Assembly (NCBI RefSeq): GCF_028858725.1 | Contig: NC_084776.1 | Span: 1,364,001 to 1,428,000, forward strand | Direction: 5' to 3' | From: Colius striatus | Lineage: Eukaryota > Chordata > Aves > Coliiformes > Coliidae | DNA: 64,000 nt | Position numbers and translations under genes: made by a program | Notes under the pieces: model-generated | Databases searched by the model: none | Told to the model about the DNA's origin: nothing | The model's input: only the letters and a program-made list of their open reading frames with translations | Shown here: positions 60,981 through 64,000 of the stretch, in pieces | Numbering within the stretch: the first letter of the stretch is position 1 | Layout: each line of letters begins with the position of its first letter

Positions 60981-63900
60981 TCATCGAGAAAGCAAACGTG
61001 AGCATGGCGTGGGCATTCTGAGCAGCACCCACCACCGAAGCAGGGCAGAGCATCCCACCCCTCTGCCCGTCCCAGGACAACAGAGAACGTTGATGGGAGT
61101 TTAATTACTCTGCAGCCCGTTCCTCTCACGGCCACGGAGCTCCCAGCGCCGCTGCCCCAGCCCGGTTGCTCTCAGCAACTCCAAGCCCTCGGCCCTGATG
61201 GCAGCCAGAAGGCAGCGGCTGGTTGCCAGGGAGGCAGAGCCTGGCAGCCGGGAGCCGTGCCGCAGCCCGTGCCAAGCCGGGGAGCCGCGGCGCTGAACGA
61301 GCCTCTGCTAATCTGTTGGGCTGTTCTCCACGGGAACGGCCGGGCTCGGGGATGCCGGCGGCTGCCGAGCCTAAACCTGGTGCTTCCTGGTGTCCAGGAT
61401 CAGTGTCTGGGTTTCTGGGGGGTCTCAAGCTCCCTATGCATTAGGTGCCACCTCGAAGCTCCTCGGCCCCAGCCTCCCCCTCCCTGGGGTCCCTGCAGAG
61501 CTGCAGCCAGTCAGCGGCTGCTTGGAGAGAAGAAAAATCGCAGCATCAGTCAGAGCAGGGAGCGAGAGCAGAGCTGGGTGATTTAGGTGACTGGTCACTG
61601 CTATAATGGATGATGAGCTGCAAGTCGAGATGACACGGGCTGGTGTTTGTTTGCACAAAATACCTTATCTACAGAGGGGATCCAATACCCAGGGAAATGA
61701 TGGATCCCCCTCACCACAGCTGTGTGCTCAGATGAAGGAGCTTTTGAGGGAAGGCAGCGGCTTGGCCATGAGTTACTGGCTGGTGAGTGCTGCTCCTGGG
61801 CCCTCCCAGCCCCCTGCCCTGGAGCTGAAACCACTGGGCAGCAATTGCCTTCCAGCTTCCTTCTCCTTTCTCCCAAGCCTGAGGCCACCCATGCTGTTCC
61901 TCATCCTCTGAACGAGTCCTTGGCTGTGGCTGAGGGAGACAAGTGCCGGTGTGATGGAGAGAGGCCGTGGTGCTTTCAGGGACAATTCATCACCGTGAAG
62001 ATAAAAGCAATATAAAGTCCAGGGGCAGGCTGGGAGCCTTGTGCCATGGCTGGGACAGCTGGGTTTGCATCTCTCTGCTCGTTTTCAGCAGTGCAAAACT
62101 CCCAATGTGTTACTAAAGCCCGGGAGCTGCCCTCCATCCCTGAGCCCTCATGCTCACGTACCAGAGCCCAGCAAATGATTTACACAGAGATGATGGACGA
62201 CCTGCTTTGCTCATCTAAGTTTGCAGCTAATTCTGTAGCTGAGATGTCTCTGCAGAGAGTGGTGCTGGCTGGGAGGAGGGGAGTTCCAGGGCTGCTGGAT
62301 TGTGCTGCTTGGGACGTGGCTGGGATGCAGCAGCGATGTTTAGGTGCTGGAAGAGTCTTTTTTTCCCCTTTAGGTCAGGGTGTTTTTTAAGCAGCCTCAC
62401 AAATGGATCCCTCATGACCCATCCCCTGCCATGGGTAATGCAGGTCAGTGGATCCCTGGGTCCTTGGCAGGAGCAGGGGCTCTTCCTTGTGCAACACGTG
62501 TGTCCAGAGCCCCTCTGTGCCTGCACTCACGTGTGTCGAGCTTTGCTGTACACGTGGCTGTGCATCAGTGTTTCTGAGGGTATACACTCACTCTCACTGT
62601 ATATATGGGTGTGCATAGCTTTATGACAACTGAAATGGAAAAGACAATTGGATGTCAAAACCCATCCAAGGAGCCCATTTATACCTACTGACTTTTATGG
62701 GATTCCCACTGATTGATTCAGGCCCCATAAAACTTCCCGCAGCAGCTCCCAGCCCTCCTGGCTGCTCTTCCTCTGTTCCACAGATTGGCTCCTCTGCCTG
62801 CAGCTGCCTTGTATCCAGCACCTCTGGATCTGCAGCTTCTTCCCAGCTGCCCACCAGAGCCACTCTGGGTGAGGGTTGTGTGGTGGTGCCATCTGTCACT
62901 GTCAGAGCAGCGCTGGGACGGGGCTGGGGCCAGATCCTGAGCTTGGTGGGATGCAGTGAGGGTGCTGACGTGCTGGAAGGTGGAGGTGGAGGGCAGTGGG
63001 GTGGCACAGGGCCATGTGAGGCCAGTGGCATGTGCCAGAAGGATGGGGAAGGTTTCACCTGTGACTCAGTGTTAACCACTGCAGCTGCCCTCGTGTACCA
63101 TGGGCAGCCATCAGCTTGGGGAAAGCACAAGCCTGTGTGTTGGCACGATTCATCACCACCAAACCTGAGCAGGTCCCTGGGAGCTGGTAAAGAATGGGAC
63201 AGGGATGAAGGGCTTTCAGAGAGTTCTGGAAGCTGTCGATCTCACCAAGGGCAGGACGTGGGCACCGGCCCTGGCATGCAGCAGTGTCCAGCAGCAGCCA
63301 GGCTGAGGGTGCAGCTGCAGAGATCCCCCTTGGCTGTGCCAACAGCACCGGCACTGAGCAGTCAGGATCAGTGTCTGTCCTGGCAAGGGCATGGCTGGGG
63401 GCTGGTGCAGGTCACTGTGTCACCAGGAATCACACAATGATAGTGCAAATCACAGGCAGATGGGTGCAGAGCTCAGCACAGCCCGTGGGACTCATTCAGC
63501 GAGTGCTGGCCCAGCACCCATTGCACTGTGTGTGTTTTGGGGGGGAGGAGTCTGTCCCGGAGGAAGGTGACAGAAAAACCTTCCTCAGTATCCCTGGAGC
63601 CACCAGTACTTGTCAGGGCAGCTCAGCCAGTGCTCTCCTTTCCATGGCTGAGCACACTGACCTTTCCCAGCGCTCCCCAGCTCAGCCCCCAGCGCTGCTC
63701 CTGATGGGAGGTGGGGAAGAGCAGCTGCAGACGGGCAGCCCTGGACCCTTCCCCCCACTCCCCCCCAGCCCTCTCCTCTGCTGCACTCATCCAGCACCTA
63801 TTAATATTTATACCTTTGGGTATGCACAGAGAACTTGAACACAATCAGGACCCATTGCACAGCACCACATCCAGCCCAGCCCCTGCACGCTGCTTTGCCA

Positions 63901-64000
63901 GGGGACTGCCCCCCTGCCTCCCTCCGAGGCTGAAGGCTGCAGAGGTCTCTTATCCTGGTGCCTTTTCCTTGTTGCAGCAAAACCTGCTCAAAGAGGAGGA
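60981..64000. other. Intergenic, no gene seen
   Basis: Unique GC-moderate DNA to the window edge. A short frame at 61606-61782 (starts MDDELQVEMTRAG) ends at a donor-like CTG|GTGAGT but has no recognisable family and no supported acceptor. AT-rich bits at 62170-62240 and 63795-63820 are too short to call. Confidence 0.4.

Overview
The window is vertebrate nuclear DNA, most likely from a bird. Protein-coding genes are broken into short exons with GT-AG introns and CpG-island promoters. The interspersed repeats are CR1-type LINE fragments, and GC content and gene density at the left end are high, as on avian microchromosomes. Three genes are recognisable by protein identity, all on the minus strand: the first two coding exons of DNAI2 (axonemal dynein intermediate chain 2, 280-710, running off the left edge), a complete TTYH2 (tweety family member 2, 14 coding exons, 3388-9540, 534 residues) and a complete RPL38 (ribosomal protein L38, 4 coding exons, 10408-12102, 70 residues). 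The order RPL38-TTYH2-DNAI2 with all three co-oriented matches human 17q25.

From about 12.4 kb to the right edge I find no convincing protein-coding gene. In human the next gene beyond RPL38 is SDK2, across a large desert; no SDK2 exon was recognised here. This part holds CR1 fragments (15.5 and 33.7-34.1 kb), many minisatellites, a few CpG-rich patches, and AT-rich islands full of TAATTA, ATTA and POU-like motifs. Those islands look like conserved non-coding regulatory elements, but that reading rests on composition and motifs only, with no alignment.

The most striking structure is technical. Positions 34112-43768 (9657 bp) reappear as 44758-54411 (9654 bp) in the same orientation. The copies are separated by 13 Ns and a 957-bp tract that is almost pure C. 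They differ by 13 single-base insertions or deletions that I could find and no substitutions, all within the first 3.1 kb; the remaining 6.6 kb looks identical. This is the pattern of two overlapping contig ends that were not merged, with an unpolished end and a spurious homopolymer. It is almost certainly an assembly artefact, so the real locus is probably about 10.6 kb shorter than shown and everything in 44758-54411 should be counted once.

The genes do not form an operon or a shared pathway. RPL38 is a housekeeping gene with ETS and YY1 promoter motifs and possible divergent transcription, TTYH2 is a membrane protein, and DNAI2 is a ciliary gene with a good RFX X-box 60 bp upstream of its start codon. 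I did not find a new biological system. The items most worth checking are the false duplication, the DNAI2 promoter repeat and X-box, and the candidate regulatory islands.
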